NCBI RefSeq assembly: GCF_025561425.1
Contig: NZ_CP094824.1
Span: 2,108,001 to 2,172,000 of the forward strand
DNA length: 64,000 bases
Reading direction: 5' to 3'
From: Mammaliicoccus sciuri
GTDB lineage: Bacteria > Bacillota > Bacilli > Staphylococcales > Staphylococcaceae
Positions 1-9,226 of this stretch are shown piece by piece (position 1 is the first letter of the stretch; each line of letters starts with the position of its first letter). The notes beneath the pieces are model-generated. The model had not been told where the DNA came from. It worked only from the letters and a program-made list of their open reading frames with translations, and searched no databases. A program made the position numbers and the translations under genes.

Positions 1-533
1 TGGTCCTCTTTAGTTAATGTCGTAACTAAATCAAGTTGTTCATAACTTTTAAGTATATCTTTTTGATATTGCTCATCATGTGCATGTAAATACATATGTT
101 CCATACCAATTTTAAATACCAACTGACTAGCATATTTGCTAACAAGTATATTATAACTTGCGCGTGTACCTACAATAATATCTGTATTCACATTCTGAAT
201 GGCTTTAACAATATGTTGCTCAATATGACTTGAAAATTGATGAAGTCCAGGTTCAGACGGATGAATAATTTTAGGACTCAAAAAAGGAGTGTACTTATTG
301 ATTCTATTTACAAATATATTTTTCAAACCTTTGATGGTTTTGTTATATTCAATAATGGGTTGAATTTCTATATTTTCATGCAACTTAAAATAAGGTGCAT
401 CGCTCGCTTTAAATACTGACAATATTTTAACAGAGTGACCCTTTTCACTTAATTTATTTGCCAAATTAGAAATCGATTTCGTCGTCCCACCCATATGATA
501 AATATTGTGAACTAAAAATGTAAAAGATTTCAT
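1..533 (-). CDS. Glycosyltransferase family 4-like protein, partial (C-terminus off the window)
   Basis: An open frame reads from an ATG at 533 to the window edge without a stop, so only about the first 177 residues are visible. The start has a strong ribosome site (AAGGGGGG) 7 bases upstream. The protein opens with MKSFTFLVHNIYHMGGTTKS, the nucleotide-binding entry of a GT-B glycosyltransferase (a beta strand, then the GG-T-x-S loop), followed by a predicted helix NLANKLSEKGH. It begins 15 bases after the end of a CDP-glycerol transferase gene on the same strand, so it probably modifies teichoic acid or another surface glycopolymer. Donor and acceptor cannot be named. Confidence 0.8.
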   Translation of the reverse strand, partial: MKSFTFLVHNIYHMGGTTKSISNLANKLSEKGHSVKILSVFKASDAPYFKLHENIEIQPIIEYNKTIKGLKNIFVNRINKYTPFLSPKIIHPSEPGLHQFSSHIEQHIVKAIQNVNTDIIVGTRASYNILVSKYASQLVFKIGMEHMYLHAHDEQYQKDILKSYEQLDLVTTLTKED

Positions 534-548
534 ATAAATCCCCCCTTT

Positions 549-2222
549 TCAGTCCATAGCTTGTTCTATCAATTGCGTGATAGTTTCGTATGACTGATTA
601 TTTTTGTTGATAAATTGGTCACTAATCGTATGATAATCGTTATTCATAATTGCATTAAACAATAATGACTGTTCAAAATATTGATTATCATTGATTGTTT
701 CATAAACTTCTTTATATAAACCACGGTTATAATCATAATTATTAAAATCTGGTGTATATAAATACACTTTTTTATCAATTGTTAATGCATCAAACACGAT
801 TGAAGAGTAATCACTGATTACAATGTCAGAAACAAGTAGTAATTGTTGTGTTTCAAACTGTGTTGTATCGATATAATTATGCTGTTTATTGGCATGATCT
901 TCTTCGTGATATTTATAAATAATGTTATATTTCGCTTTCATCTCATCTGTAAATTCTAATAAAAACTCTTCTTCTTGATTATCTCTCCATGTCGGCGTAT
1001 AGAGAATTGTTTCCTTATCAGTATTTAAATTTAACTGTTGTTTGATTTTATTTATTTCATTTGAATTTGAGTGTTGCTCTAATAAATACTGATTTCTAGG
1101 ATAACCACATGCAACAATTTCTGTTTCTTCCAATGGAAATGCAGATTTAAACACTCCATTGATAGATTCTACATCCGTTATAAAATAATCTTGTTTAATT
1201 AATTTATTATATTTACGTGCTCGATAATTATAAATATCAATATTTTGTTTAGGTTCTTTGCTATCTAAGAATAGTCGTTTTAAAGGTGTACCGTGCCATA
1301 ACTGAATGATTGTACCATTAGGTTTAAAATGATCTGGCAAGTAACTTTCAAGTATCACTACGTTAGCTTCCTCTATAATTTGTTTCGTATCAGAATGAGA
1401 AGGAGAAACAAAGTGATCACCTTTTTCTTCGTCCGTAATAAAGTAAACCGTATATTTAGGGTGTTGCTTTATTAAATATTCAAATAAATATTTTGAATTA
1501 CCTCTGTAACCATAATCGAAACCTAAAAATACAATATGTAGCTTGATTTTCGACTGATCTTTGTCATAAATATTAATTGTCTTTATTTGTTTTTGTAGTG
1601 CTGTATTATTTAATTTTTGATACGCAATTTTAGGTAATTGAAAATGTGATTTTAACATGACTTTATCAATTGTTCTTGCGATAGATGGAAGGCGTGTTTC
1701 TTTCGCCTTAAATATTGGTGTAATGCCATTTAAAAGTGCAATTTTGTTTAAATAGAATTTTTCTTCAAATCTGAGACTTTCATTTTTAAATGCTGCTAAA
1801 CAGCTTGCACTTGGTTTACTTTGATGAACATAATCAAATATAACGTGAGGATCAATCTTAATTTCATCCAAGTGAAAAATCGCATTTAATGTGATATCAA
1901 ATATCGTTTCCCACTTATAATTAGAAATTAGCCATAATAGATCATCTTTTTTGAAAATAATATTTGGTTGAAGCGTTATATTATTAAACCAATCAGCAAC
2001 TGTAATAAATGCCTTGCCCATATATCTACTATCGTTTGTATAATAACCATTGTTTGTATAATCAACAATATAAGATTGGTTATCCAATTCTAACTTGTTT
2101 AATACGTCTTCCCTAACTTGCGTATATTTATCTATTAAAATAATATGATTTTCTTCATGACATTCTGTAATTAAATAATTCTTTAAATTATACTGGTCAT
2201 GAACATTTATAATTTTAATCAT
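549..2222 (-). CDS. CDP-glycerol glycerophosphotransferase family protein (teichoic acid)
   Basis: A 557-residue protein. I place the start at the ATG at 2222 (MIKIINVHDQ), which has GAGGTG six bases upstream; a frame 15 codons longer has no such site. The C-terminal ~330 residues carry the family motifs: GFDYGYRGNSKYL, LWHGTPLKRL with the catalytic His, CGYPRNQYL, LYTPTWRDN and ISDYSSIVFDALTIDKK. The N-terminal ~230 residues are a separate domain I do not recognise. Family members transfer glycerol phosphate (or ribitol phosphate, as in TarL) from the CDP donor to a growing teichoic acid at the inner membrane face. With tagD in this locus and no ribitol genes, glycerol phosphate is the likelier substrate. 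Exact role (primer, polymerase or other) is not settled. Confidence 0.88.
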   Translation of the reverse strand: MIKIINVHDQYNLKNYLITECHEENHIILIDKYTQVREDVLNKLELDNQSYIVDYTNNGYYTNDSRYMGKAFITVADWFNNITLQPNIIFKKDDLLWLISNYKWETIFDITLNAIFHLDEIKIDPHVIFDYVHQSKPSASCLAAFKNESLRFEEKFYLNKIALLNGITPIFKAKETRLPSIARTIDKVMLKSHFQLPKIAYQKLNNTALQKQIKTINIYDKDQSKIKLHIVFLGFDYGYRGNSKYLFEYLIKQHPKYTVYFITDEEKGDHFVSPSHSDTKQIIEEANVVILESYLPDHFKPNGTIIQLWHGTPLKRLFLDSKEPKQNIDIYNYRARKYNKLIKQDYFITDVESINGVFKSAFPLEETEIVACGYPRNQYLLEQHSNSNEINKIKQQLNLNTDKETILYTPTWRDNQEEEFLLEFTDEMKAKYNIIYKYHEEDHANKQHNYIDTTQFETQQLLLVSDIVISDYSSIVFDALTIDKKVYLYTPDFNNYDYNRGLYKEVYETINDNQYFEQSLLFNAIMNNDYHTISDQFINKNNQSYETITQLIEQAMD

Positions 2223-2287
2223 TTTACACCTCATATATTTTAAGTTAATACAATAAATTGACTTCACTTTCTATTCATATTACATTA

Positions 2288-2325
2288 TATAAACAATGTG
2301 AGACAAATATGCCACATTGTTTATA
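2288..2325. promoter_or_regulatory. Perfect 13-bp inverted repeat between divergent teichoic acid genes (operator candidate)
   Basis: TATAAACAATGTG (2288-2300) and its exact reverse complement (2313-2325) are separated by 12 bases, in the gap between a leftward CDP-glycerol transferase and a rightward glycosyltransferase. Both genes start outward from here, so a terminator is not needed. A two-fold binding site for a regulator of both promoters is the simplest reading, but no regulator is identified. Confidence 0.5.
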
Positions 2326-2359
2326 CAATTTGATTTTTTTAAACGATTGGAGTTAATTT

Positions 2360-3787
2360 ATGTTATTCAAAAGTAAAAAGCTTTTTTCTATTATTGTCAC
2401 ATCATATAATAATGAAGCTAAAATAGAACGTGCAATCGATTCAATATTAAATCAATCACTAGATAAAAAATATTATGAAATCATCATTGTAGACGATCAT
2501 TCTACAGATAATACTCAAAACTTAATTAAAAACTATAAAGCTAAAAATATCAAAGTTATCATTTTAGACGAAAATTCAGGTGGTCCTTCAAAACCTCGTA
2601 ATATCGGTATTGAAGAAGCAACAGGCCAATATATTTATTTTCTAGATGCAGATGATTATTTAGCAACAGATATATTAGCAAGAATTGCTAACGACGATGC
2701 ACTTCTTAAATCAGACATGATTGTTGGTAGAACGTTACGTCAAAATGACCATTCTTTAACTATACATGCTAGATTTATGAGTAATGATAATCGTTATAAT
2801 TATAACATCAATGACATCCCATATATATATAATCACTTTGGTCCGCCATCAAAATTTATTAAACTAAGTCATATTAAAAAACACAATATAAAGTTCCCGG
2901 AAAACTTACATTTCGGGGAAGATAAAATGTTTTTCACATACTTGAGTCCTTATATTAATGATGTATCTACGGTGACGGATAATTGCTCGATTATTGACAG
3001 AACAACATCTAATGAGTCACTTACAACAGGTGTAGATTTCTATGAAAAACGTGATTCAGATTTAGAAATTATTCAGCATTTACTAAAACAAGAATCAAAC
3101 GCTAAAAACATTCGATTGTTAAATCGATTTTTAGAATACGATTTACTGAAAAGTTGTAATAGTCATGTATTTTTAAATAGTGATAAACAAAAACAAGTTC
3201 GGTATTTTAAACAACTGAATGAGATTTTCAATCAATCATATATAAAAACAAATATCATTCAAACAATCAGTCAAGAATATACAGACTCAATTAAGTTTAT
3301 TCAAAATAATGATTTTGAGTCATTTATCAATTTCTTTACTTGGCTGAAAAAACAACCTAAAATCATTCAAAAGCAGCAACAACAAACAATATTAACTGAT
3401 GCTAATGAAAGATTCACAATACCATTTCAACAGGCAACGTTATTAAACATAGCTGAAGTAGACAAATCCATCAAAATACAAATTGAAATAGATGGTTTAG
3501 ATACAGACAAAATACGTAACTTGTCTCTTATGTCTCGAAAAGATTACAAAGATGATATTTTTATTGATAATATAGATGTCCAAGATAACCTCTTAACCAT
3601 CTCAATACCTAAAACTGAAATCAATAATAAACCAGCAGCAATTTATAACTGTATCATTGTATATGATGGATTTAAGCATTTAAATATTAAATTTGGTTAT
3701 GATAAGAAAATTAATTTAACGGATAAAAAAGGTGTTTTCTACCCTACTATAAATGGAAACCTTTCTTTAAAATTAACGAATAAATAA
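2360..3787 (+). CDS. Family 2 glycosyltransferase resembling the WTA glycosyltransferases TarS/TarP
   Basis: A 475-residue protein starting at an ATG preceded by TTGGAG. The first ~230 residues are a GT-A fold: SIIVTSYNN near residue 10, DDH at 45-47, ENSGGPSKPRN near 71-81, the metal-binding DADD at 96-99, and a GED at 186-188 where TarS and TarP carry their catalytic Asp. The SGxxSxPRN-x-G segment strongly recalls TarP. TarS and TarP add GlcNAc to wall teichoic acid inside the cell. The C-terminal ~240 residues probably serve oligomer or acceptor binding. No signal peptide or membrane segment is seen. The sugar and acceptor are inferred from family and location. Confidence 0.8.
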   Translation: MLFKSKKLFSIIVTSYNNEAKIERAIDSILNQSLDKKYYEIIIVDDHSTDNTQNLIKNYKAKNIKVIILDENSGGPSKPRNIGIEEATGQYIYFLDADDYLATDILARIANDDALLKSDMIVGRTLRQNDHSLTIHARFMSNDNRYNYNINDIPYIYNHFGPPSKFIKLSHIKKHNIKFPENLHFGEDKMFFTYLSPYINDVSTVTDNCSIIDRTTSNESLTTGVDFYEKRDSDLEIIQHLLKQESNAKNIRLLNRFLEYDLLKSCNSHVFLNSDKQKQVRYFKQLNEIFNQSYIKTNIIQTISQEYTDSIKFIQNNDFESFINFFTWLKKQPKIIQKQQQQTILTDANERFTIPFQQATLLNIAEVDKSIKIQIEIDGLDTDKIRNLSLMSRKDYKDDIFIDNIDVQDNLLTISIPKTEINNKPAAIYNCIIVYDGFKHLNIKFGYDKKINLTDKKGVFYPTINGNLSLKLTNK

Positions 3788-3791
3788 TAAA

Positions 3792-3830
3792 AAGCAGAAC
3801 TGACACACAATTACAGCGTCAGTTCTGCTT
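3792..3830. terminator. Bidirectional Rho-independent terminator
   Basis: A perfect 13-bp stem (AAGCAGAACTGAC / GTCAGTTCTGCTT) with a 13-base loop sits between two converging genes. It is flanked by an A-rich stretch on the left and a T-rich stretch on the right, so it can serve both. Confidence 0.85.
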
Positions 3831-3839
3831 CTTGTTTAT

Positions 3840-6800
3840 TTAAAATAATTTATCTACAATTTGTTTCGCCGCTGTTCCTTTTTCAAATGAACAGAATTTT
3901 TCATAGAATTTATCATATTTATCTTTATATGATTCATTAACCGTTTCTATGTTTAGAATAGCATCTATTAAGCTTTCATTGTCTTTCAACAATGGACCTG
4001 GTGCTTCGTCTTCGAAGTTCATATAGAATCCTCTTAAATTATCTTTATAATGTTCTAAATCATATGTGAAGAAGAGTAATGGTTTTTGTGTATTAGCATA
4101 GTCAAACATTACAGATGAATAGTCTGTAATACAAATATCGCTAATTAAATACAAGTCACTAATATCTTCGTAGCTCGCAACATTATAGATAAAACCTTCT
4201 AATGATTTATCGATAATAATATTATTACTAATAATGATATGAGGTCTTAAGAGAAGTACGTACTCGTCTCCAAGTTTTTCTTTCATTTGATGTAAATCTA
4301 ATTTTAAATTAATTAAATGTTTTTTCGCAGATGATACTTCGTCATCTCTAAATGTTGGTGCATATAATATCACTTTTTTATCTTTAGGAATTGAAAGTTT
4401 ACGTTTGATAATATGTTGTTTTTCTTCAATATCACTTTCATTTTCATAGAAGATATCATTACGTGGATAGCCCACTTCTAGCATTTCTTTTTTAAAGTTA
4501 AATGCAGATTTAAAACAACTCGTCGCGTACGGACTTGGCGAAACTAAATAATCCCATCGTGAAACTGAACGATTAATTCTATCAATATAACCTTCATCTC
4601 TACCTTTAAAGTCATCAACATCATTTAACATTTTTTTCAATGGCGTACCATGCCATGTTTGAATATATGTTGTGTTTTTCTTTTTCTCAATATAGTGAGG
4701 GAAGTTCTGATTATTAATCCAGTATTTAGCTAATGATAAATATTTATAATAACTTGGGCTTAAACGTTTAACCGTTATTACATTTTCATCATCAAATGGA
4801 TATATTTTATTGGATACCCATACGATCTTATAACCTTTATCGAGCGCTTTAATTTGATCGTAAATCATTTTAGGACTATCTGTAACTTGTTTACCTAAGT
4901 TACTTTCTATCACAATTAATTTTTCATCTATTTTCCCAAATCTTACAAGGAATTTATTCATATGAGACATTATATCAAAGTATTTTTTATGTCTTCTAAA
5001 TCGTTTAAACACATGTTGTGAAAGAATGTCATATTTTAATGCATCTTTAATGATATTTTTACGTTTAAATGATTTAGCTTCTTCATAAATACGTTGTGAA
5101 TTGTTTGTATCTTTGTATGCTACAAAGTTATTAGCTTTGTTGATAATTTGTTGTTCATTCTTGAAGTCGTTATCAACATAATGGTTAGCCGCTTCTATAA
5201 CTTCTTCAACATTATCAACAATTCTACCAGGTAGTTCTTTATCAAGATCTAAATGTGATGGTAATCTTCCGATAAATCTATCTCTATCAAATTGATAGTA
5301 AATAACTGGTTTTTCTAAGAAACTAAAGTCAAATGCAACACTTGAATAGTCTGTAATCATCAATTTACTTTCTTTAATAAGTAATTGAACATCTACTTCA
5401 CCTTGTCTAATGACTTTAATGTAATCAGGTATATCAAAATACTCAACAAATGCTTGCATATTAGGATGTAAACAGAATATGATATCTACATTTTTGGATT
5501 GAGCAATTGTTTTCCATTCTGGTCTATTCAATAAGTCATTATAATTTTGTAGATAATCAGATTCTAAAAGACTATTAATATTTGTTATCCAGTCACGCCA
5601 TGTAGGTATAATTAAGATTTGATTTTTAACTTCTACGTTTTCCTTAAATAATTCATCAAATCTTGAAAGACCTGTAACTTTCGCCTGATATGAATCAAAT
5701 AATAAATCTCTATTGACGATTTGTTTTTCTCGATTAGAGCTTGTGATAAACATATCAACGTTAAAGTCTTTCAATTGTTTACCATTAATTTGTGTTAAGT
5801 TTTTAGCACCTAACACACCATGTTGTAAGAAGACGCGTTTAGCTCTAATTTTTTTCACATAACTTGCTTCGTGACTTGGGAATAATAATTCTGTGTGATG
5901 TGTACTGCAAATCACATCTGCTTTGATCATAACTTCGAAATGTTCTTTTGATTTAAAATCAATAACATTTCCATATGGTTCAACATTTTTTCGTTCTTCA
6001 GAGTTTTTATCTATAACATAATATACTTCTTCATTAGGATGTTCAGTTCTCATATATTTAAAGAAGTGATAACCATTATCTTGAGCTTTATATGATTTTT
6101 CACCAATTACCCAAACTTTATTTTTATTCAAATTATTTTTAATTAATGTTGGATAGTCATGCATTAATTTTTTATACGCTTCATAGTCTTCTTTTGCATA
6201 TTCATTAATTCTAAACGATAAATTTCTACCCTTCATCGTGAAATATGGTATAGCCGTTTTTACTGTTTGACCAAGATCAATTGATACTTCACCTTTAGCA
6301 AATCTTTCTACCATAATTCTAGGATTACCTAATTTTACATCAATTACATTTTTAAATTCTTTTACTTTTATACTTAGGAAAATATCGATAATGTCTTCTG
6401 AATCAAAATCATTTTCTAAATACTGCTTTAGTTCATTTAAAATATCAATTTCAAAATCATAACTTGTAGAGTTTAGTTTCTTATATACATTAAATACAGT
6501 AGGTTCTAATGGGATCTCAACTACATTTTCACTTAACCTTGAAGTGATTCTTAAATGAGCATATTCAAGTGTTGAATTTTGAATCGAGAACTTCCCTTTT
6601 AAAAATGCTTGTTTATTATTTATAATAATTTTATCTATATGTCTTCTTGCAAAATAAGTAGACACTGGTAATGCTGGTTTTAATGTGAATTGTATAATTC
6701 CGTTTTTAGTAATATACGGGGTAATAGTCACTTCATCATTATTGATTGTTTCAAAGTTTTGTATATTATATTCATATTTTTTTATGTTTATTTTTTGAAT

Positions 6801-7037
6801 GGATTGCGTAATGCCATCAGATTTTTCGAGTAAAATAAAGATAGTTTCTCTATCATATTGTGAAAATTTCTCCAAGACTTCATTTAAATTAATTTTAAAT
6901 TTATTTTTGATGTTTGATTGTGGAACCATTATTTCATCAAATTCATTTTTTATATAAACATTTTTAATATTATCTAATGTTTGATCAAACTCGAAGATTA
7001 ATAATTCACTTTCTTGATAAATATTTAATATTTTCAT
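3840..7037 (-). CDS. Two-domain CDP-glycerol glycerophosphotransferase (TagF-type, tandem catalytic modules)
   Basis: A 1065-residue protein with an N-terminal all-beta-looking region (~1-290) and two glycerophosphotransferase modules. The first (~300-620) has FLQHGVLGAKNL, TGLSRFDELF, IPTWRDW and ITDYSSVAFDFSFLEKP. The second (~700-1065) has IQTWHGTPLKKM, VGYPRNDIFY, LYAPTFRDD and ITDYSSVMFDYANTQKP. Each has the His and DYSS elements expected for activity. Enzymes of this family polymerise glycerol phosphate on lipid-linked teichoic acid. The ATG overlaps the stop of the upstream family member by four bases (ATGA), so translation is likely coupled. Two intact modules suggest a bifunctional polymerase or two successive transfer steps; which is inference. 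Confidence 0.88.
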   Translation of the reverse strand: MKILNIYQESELLIFEFDQTLDNIKNVYIKNEFDEIMVPQSNIKNKFKINLNEVLEKFSQYDRETIFILLEKSDGITQSIQKINIKKYEYNIQNFETINNDEVTITPYITKNGIIQFTLKPALPVSTYFARRHIDKIIINNKQAFLKGKFSIQNSTLEYAHLRITSRLSENVVEIPLEPTVFNVYKKLNSTSYDFEIDILNELKQYLENDFDSEDIIDIFLSIKVKEFKNVIDVKLGNPRIMVERFAKGEVSIDLGQTVKTAIPYFTMKGRNLSFRINEYAKEDYEAYKKLMHDYPTLIKNNLNKNKVWVIGEKSYKAQDNGYHFFKYMRTEHPNEEVYYVIDKNSEERKNVEPYGNVIDFKSKEHFEVMIKADVICSTHHTELLFPSHEASYVKKIRAKRVFLQHGVLGAKNLTQINGKQLKDFNVDMFITSSNREKQIVNRDLLFDSYQAKVTGLSRFDELFKENVEVKNQILIIPTWRDWITNINSLLESDYLQNYNDLLNRPEWKTIAQSKNVDIIFCLHPNMQAFVEYFDIPDYIKVIRQGEVDVQLLIKESKLMITDYSSVAFDFSFLEKPVIYYQFDRDRFIGRLPSHLDLDKELPGRIVDNVEEVIEAANHYVDNDFKNEQQIINKANNFVAYKDTNNSQRIYEEAKSFKRKNIIKDALKYDILSQHVFKRFRRHKKYFDIMSHMNKFLVRFGKIDEKLIVIESNLGKQVTDSPKMIYDQIKALDKGYKIVWVSNKIYPFDDENVITVKRLSPSYYKYLSLAKYWINNQNFPHYIEKKKNTTYIQTWHGTPLKKMLNDVDDFKGRDEGYIDRINRSVSRWDYLVSPSPYATSCFKSAFNFKKEMLEVGYPRNDIFYENESDIEEKQHIIKRKLSIPKDKKVILYAPTFRDDEVSSAKKHLINLKLDLHQMKEKLGDEYVLLLRPHIIISNNIIIDKSLEGFIYNVASYEDISDLYLISDICITDYSSVMFDYANTQKPLLFFTYDLEHYKDNLRGFYMNFEDEAPGPLLKDNESLIDAILNIETVNESYKDKYDKFYEKFCSFEKGTAAKQIVDKLF

Positions 7038-8524
7038 TGTTCATGAAACTCCTTTTCTTTATCTAGAGTACGTATGATTTTTTCACTTACTCTTTTAGTT
7101 GCTTCTCCATCATCAAGTTGATTATATTTATGATTAAATGTTTTATAAGTGTCTGATTGAGGTATGTCTAAATATTGCATTGATTTAATATAATCAATTA
7201 ATGCTTCACTTGTTTCAAAGACTGGTCCTGGTAGATCTGATTCATAAGGTAAATAGAATCCTCTAATATCATTAGCATATTCATCTTTATCATATGCAAA
7301 AAATAAGATTGGTCTGCGTAGATTCGCGTAATCAAAATAAACAGACGAATAATCTGTGATTAATACATCACTCATTAAGAATAATTCATTGATGTCATTA
7401 GCATCTGATAAATCATACACATTTTTATAATCATCTAAATTTAAATGTTCTGATACTAAATAATGTGCTCTTATGAGTAATACATATTCATTAGACAACT
7501 CTTTACTAAAAGCATCTAAATCAAGCTTCAATTTAAAATTGTATTTACCTATATCTGTACGATCATTATCTCTCCATGTCGGCGCATACAATATAACCTT
7601 TTTATGAGAAGGGATTTCATATTTTTGTTTGAGTTGCTGAATATATTTTTCATCATTTAACTGAATTAAGTCATCATTCCTTGGATAACCTAGCATCAAC
7701 ATCTGTTCATCTTTTAAATTAAAAGCAGATTTAAATCGTTCAGTTGCAGTTTCACTTGGTGATATGAGGAAATCCCATCTACTTGTTTCTTTATTAAAGC
7801 CATAAATATATTCTTCAAGCGTGACATCTGGTATTGAAATAACCGTTTGATCATTAGCTAATTTCTTTAAAGGTGTACCATGCCATGTTTGAATATATAG
7901 TTGATTATCTTTCTTTTCTATCTGTGGTGACAACCTCGTATTAGCAATCCACACTTTAGCTTTTTGATAGATCTTAAAATATTGCTTTGAATTTTTCTCA
8001 ACAGTATCAATGTTAGATTCATTTAGTTTTTCTTTTAAATCTTGATTATCTGTTACCATTACATGTTTGTATTCAGGTAAAGCAGCACTTAAATAGAAAT
8101 AAAGCATTCTTGGAGAATCTGTAAATGATTTACCATTAAATGATTCATATACAATTGTTTTGTCTAATTTACCTGGACATATATCTGCAGCATAATGTTT
8201 AGAGCGAATAGTAGATAAATATTTACGAAATTGGGAAATCATATAACTATATTTATATTCCCCGCGTTTCATAGCTTTAATCTCCATATATTTAAATACA
8301 CTTTTTTTAGAAGTGTTATAATTAATTTTTCTTAACAAAATTGACAAACCATTTCTATTTTTTAGTATAAAGTCAAATTTATAAGGAAATAGAGGATTGA
8401 AAACTTTGTTAAAATAATAAAGTAGTTTCTCTTTATTTGTATAATCAATTTCTTCCTTATTATTAAAATATATAATCGTACTTTTAAATGAGTTTTCTGT
8501 CATCAGAAATAATTTTTCTTCCAT
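7034..8524 (-). CDS. CDP-glycerol glycerophosphotransferase family protein
   Basis: A 496-residue protein. The C-terminal ~370 residues carry the full motif set: YIQTWHGTPLKKLANDQ with the catalytic His, SRWDFLISPSETATERFKS, LGYPRNDDLI, LYAPTWRDN and ITDYSSVYFDYANLRRP, plus the DIRGFYLPYESDLPGP segment seen in TagF-type enzymes. The first ~120 residues are family-unassigned. The start ATG follows GAGGAGT. It is the first gene of a two-gene operon with the two-domain homologue downstream. It is longer than TarB and lacks TarB's HAAGALKKFGL motif, so it is more likely an elongating or linkage-extending transferase (TarF/TagF-like) than the primase. Confidence 0.86.
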   Translation of the reverse strand: MEEKLFLMTENSFKSTIIYFNNKEEIDYTNKEKLLYYFNKVFNPLFPYKFDFILKNRNGLSILLRKINYNTSKKSVFKYMEIKAMKRGEYKYSYMISQFRKYLSTIRSKHYAADICPGKLDKTIVYESFNGKSFTDSPRMLYFYLSAALPEYKHVMVTDNQDLKEKLNESNIDTVEKNSKQYFKIYQKAKVWIANTRLSPQIEKKDNQLYIQTWHGTPLKKLANDQTVISIPDVTLEEYIYGFNKETSRWDFLISPSETATERFKSAFNLKDEQMLMLGYPRNDDLIQLNDEKYIQQLKQKYEIPSHKKVILYAPTWRDNDRTDIGKYNFKLKLDLDAFSKELSNEYVLLIRAHYLVSEHLNLDDYKNVYDLSDANDINELFLMSDVLITDYSSVYFDYANLRRPILFFAYDKDEYANDIRGFYLPYESDLPGPVFETSEALIDYIKSMQYLDIPQSDTYKTFNHKYNQLDDGEATKRVSEKIIRTLDKEKEFHEQ

Positions 8525-8689
8525 AAATACTCCTCTAATTCATAATTTACACTAAATTAACATATTCTATCATGATACACTAATGAATTATAAATTAAAA
8601 CTAATGTCACATATCATATTGTAAAAAAACATTTATTATTAAAATATTTACAATTGCCTTCATAATAATTTTACAAACTTTGCAAATAG

Positions 8690-8718
8690 TTTACAATAAT
8701 ACTTATATATATTATGAT
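8690..8718 (+). promoter_or_regulatory. Likely sigma-A promoter of tagD
   Basis: TTTACA (8690-8695) and TATGAT (8713-8718) are separated by 17 bases, 28 bases before the tagD start codon. The whole 222-base gap between the divergent genes (8525-8746) is very AT-rich; no other clear element is seen in it. Confidence 0.55.
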
Positions 8719-8746
8719 TAAACATATAAAATAATGGGGTGAAATA

Positions 8747-9139
8747 ATGCGTAGAGTAATAACTTATGGAACTTATGATTTACTACATTACGGTCATATA
8801 GAACTTTTAAGAAGAGCTAAACAATACGGAGATTATCTAATTGTTGCTTTATCGACAGATGAATTCAATAAATTAAAAAATAAAAAATCATACTATAATT
8901 ATGAACAAAGAAAAATGATGTTAGAATCTATTAGATACGTTGACTTAGTTATTCCAGAGAATAACTGGGAACAAAAAACTGACGATGTTATTAAGTATAA
9001 TGTTGATACATTCTTAATGGGTCATGATTGGGAAGGCGAATTTGACTTCCTAAAAGATCATTGTGAAGTGATATACCTTAAGAGAACAGAAGGTATTTCA
9101 ACAACTCAAATTAAAAAAGAACTCTACGGTAATGAATAG
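8747..9139 (+). CDS. tagD: Glycerol-3-phosphate cytidylyltransferase
   Basis: A 130-residue protein, close to the S. aureus and B. subtilis enzymes in length. It has the cytidylyltransferase signature GTYDLLHYGHIELLRRAK (the HxGH motif) at the N-terminus and RTEGISTTQIKKEL at the C-terminus. It makes CDP-glycerol from CTP and sn-glycerol 3-phosphate in the cytoplasm, the donor for all the CDP-glycerol transferases around it. The start ATG follows GGGGTG. It is transcribed alone, divergent from two transferase genes, with its own promoter and terminator. Confidence 0.96.
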   Translation: MRRVITYGTYDLLHYGHIELLRRAKQYGDYLIVALSTDEFNKLKNKKSYYNYEQRKMMLESIRYVDLVIPENNWEQKTDDVIKYNVDTFLMGHDWEGEFDFLKDHCEVIYLKRTEGISTTQIKKELYGNE

Positions 9140-9162
9140 AACACTTAATTGTGTTCTTTTTT
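9138..9162 (+). terminator. Terminator of tagD
   Basis: A 7-bp stem AGAACAC / GTGTTCT, with a six-base loop, is followed by TTTTTT. It starts at the tagD stop codon. Confidence 0.75.
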
Positions 9163-9226
9163 ATGATATTAAATGTAAATATTTTCAATTCGTGGTAATA
9201 TAATGTAAAAACATCAGGAGAAAAAC

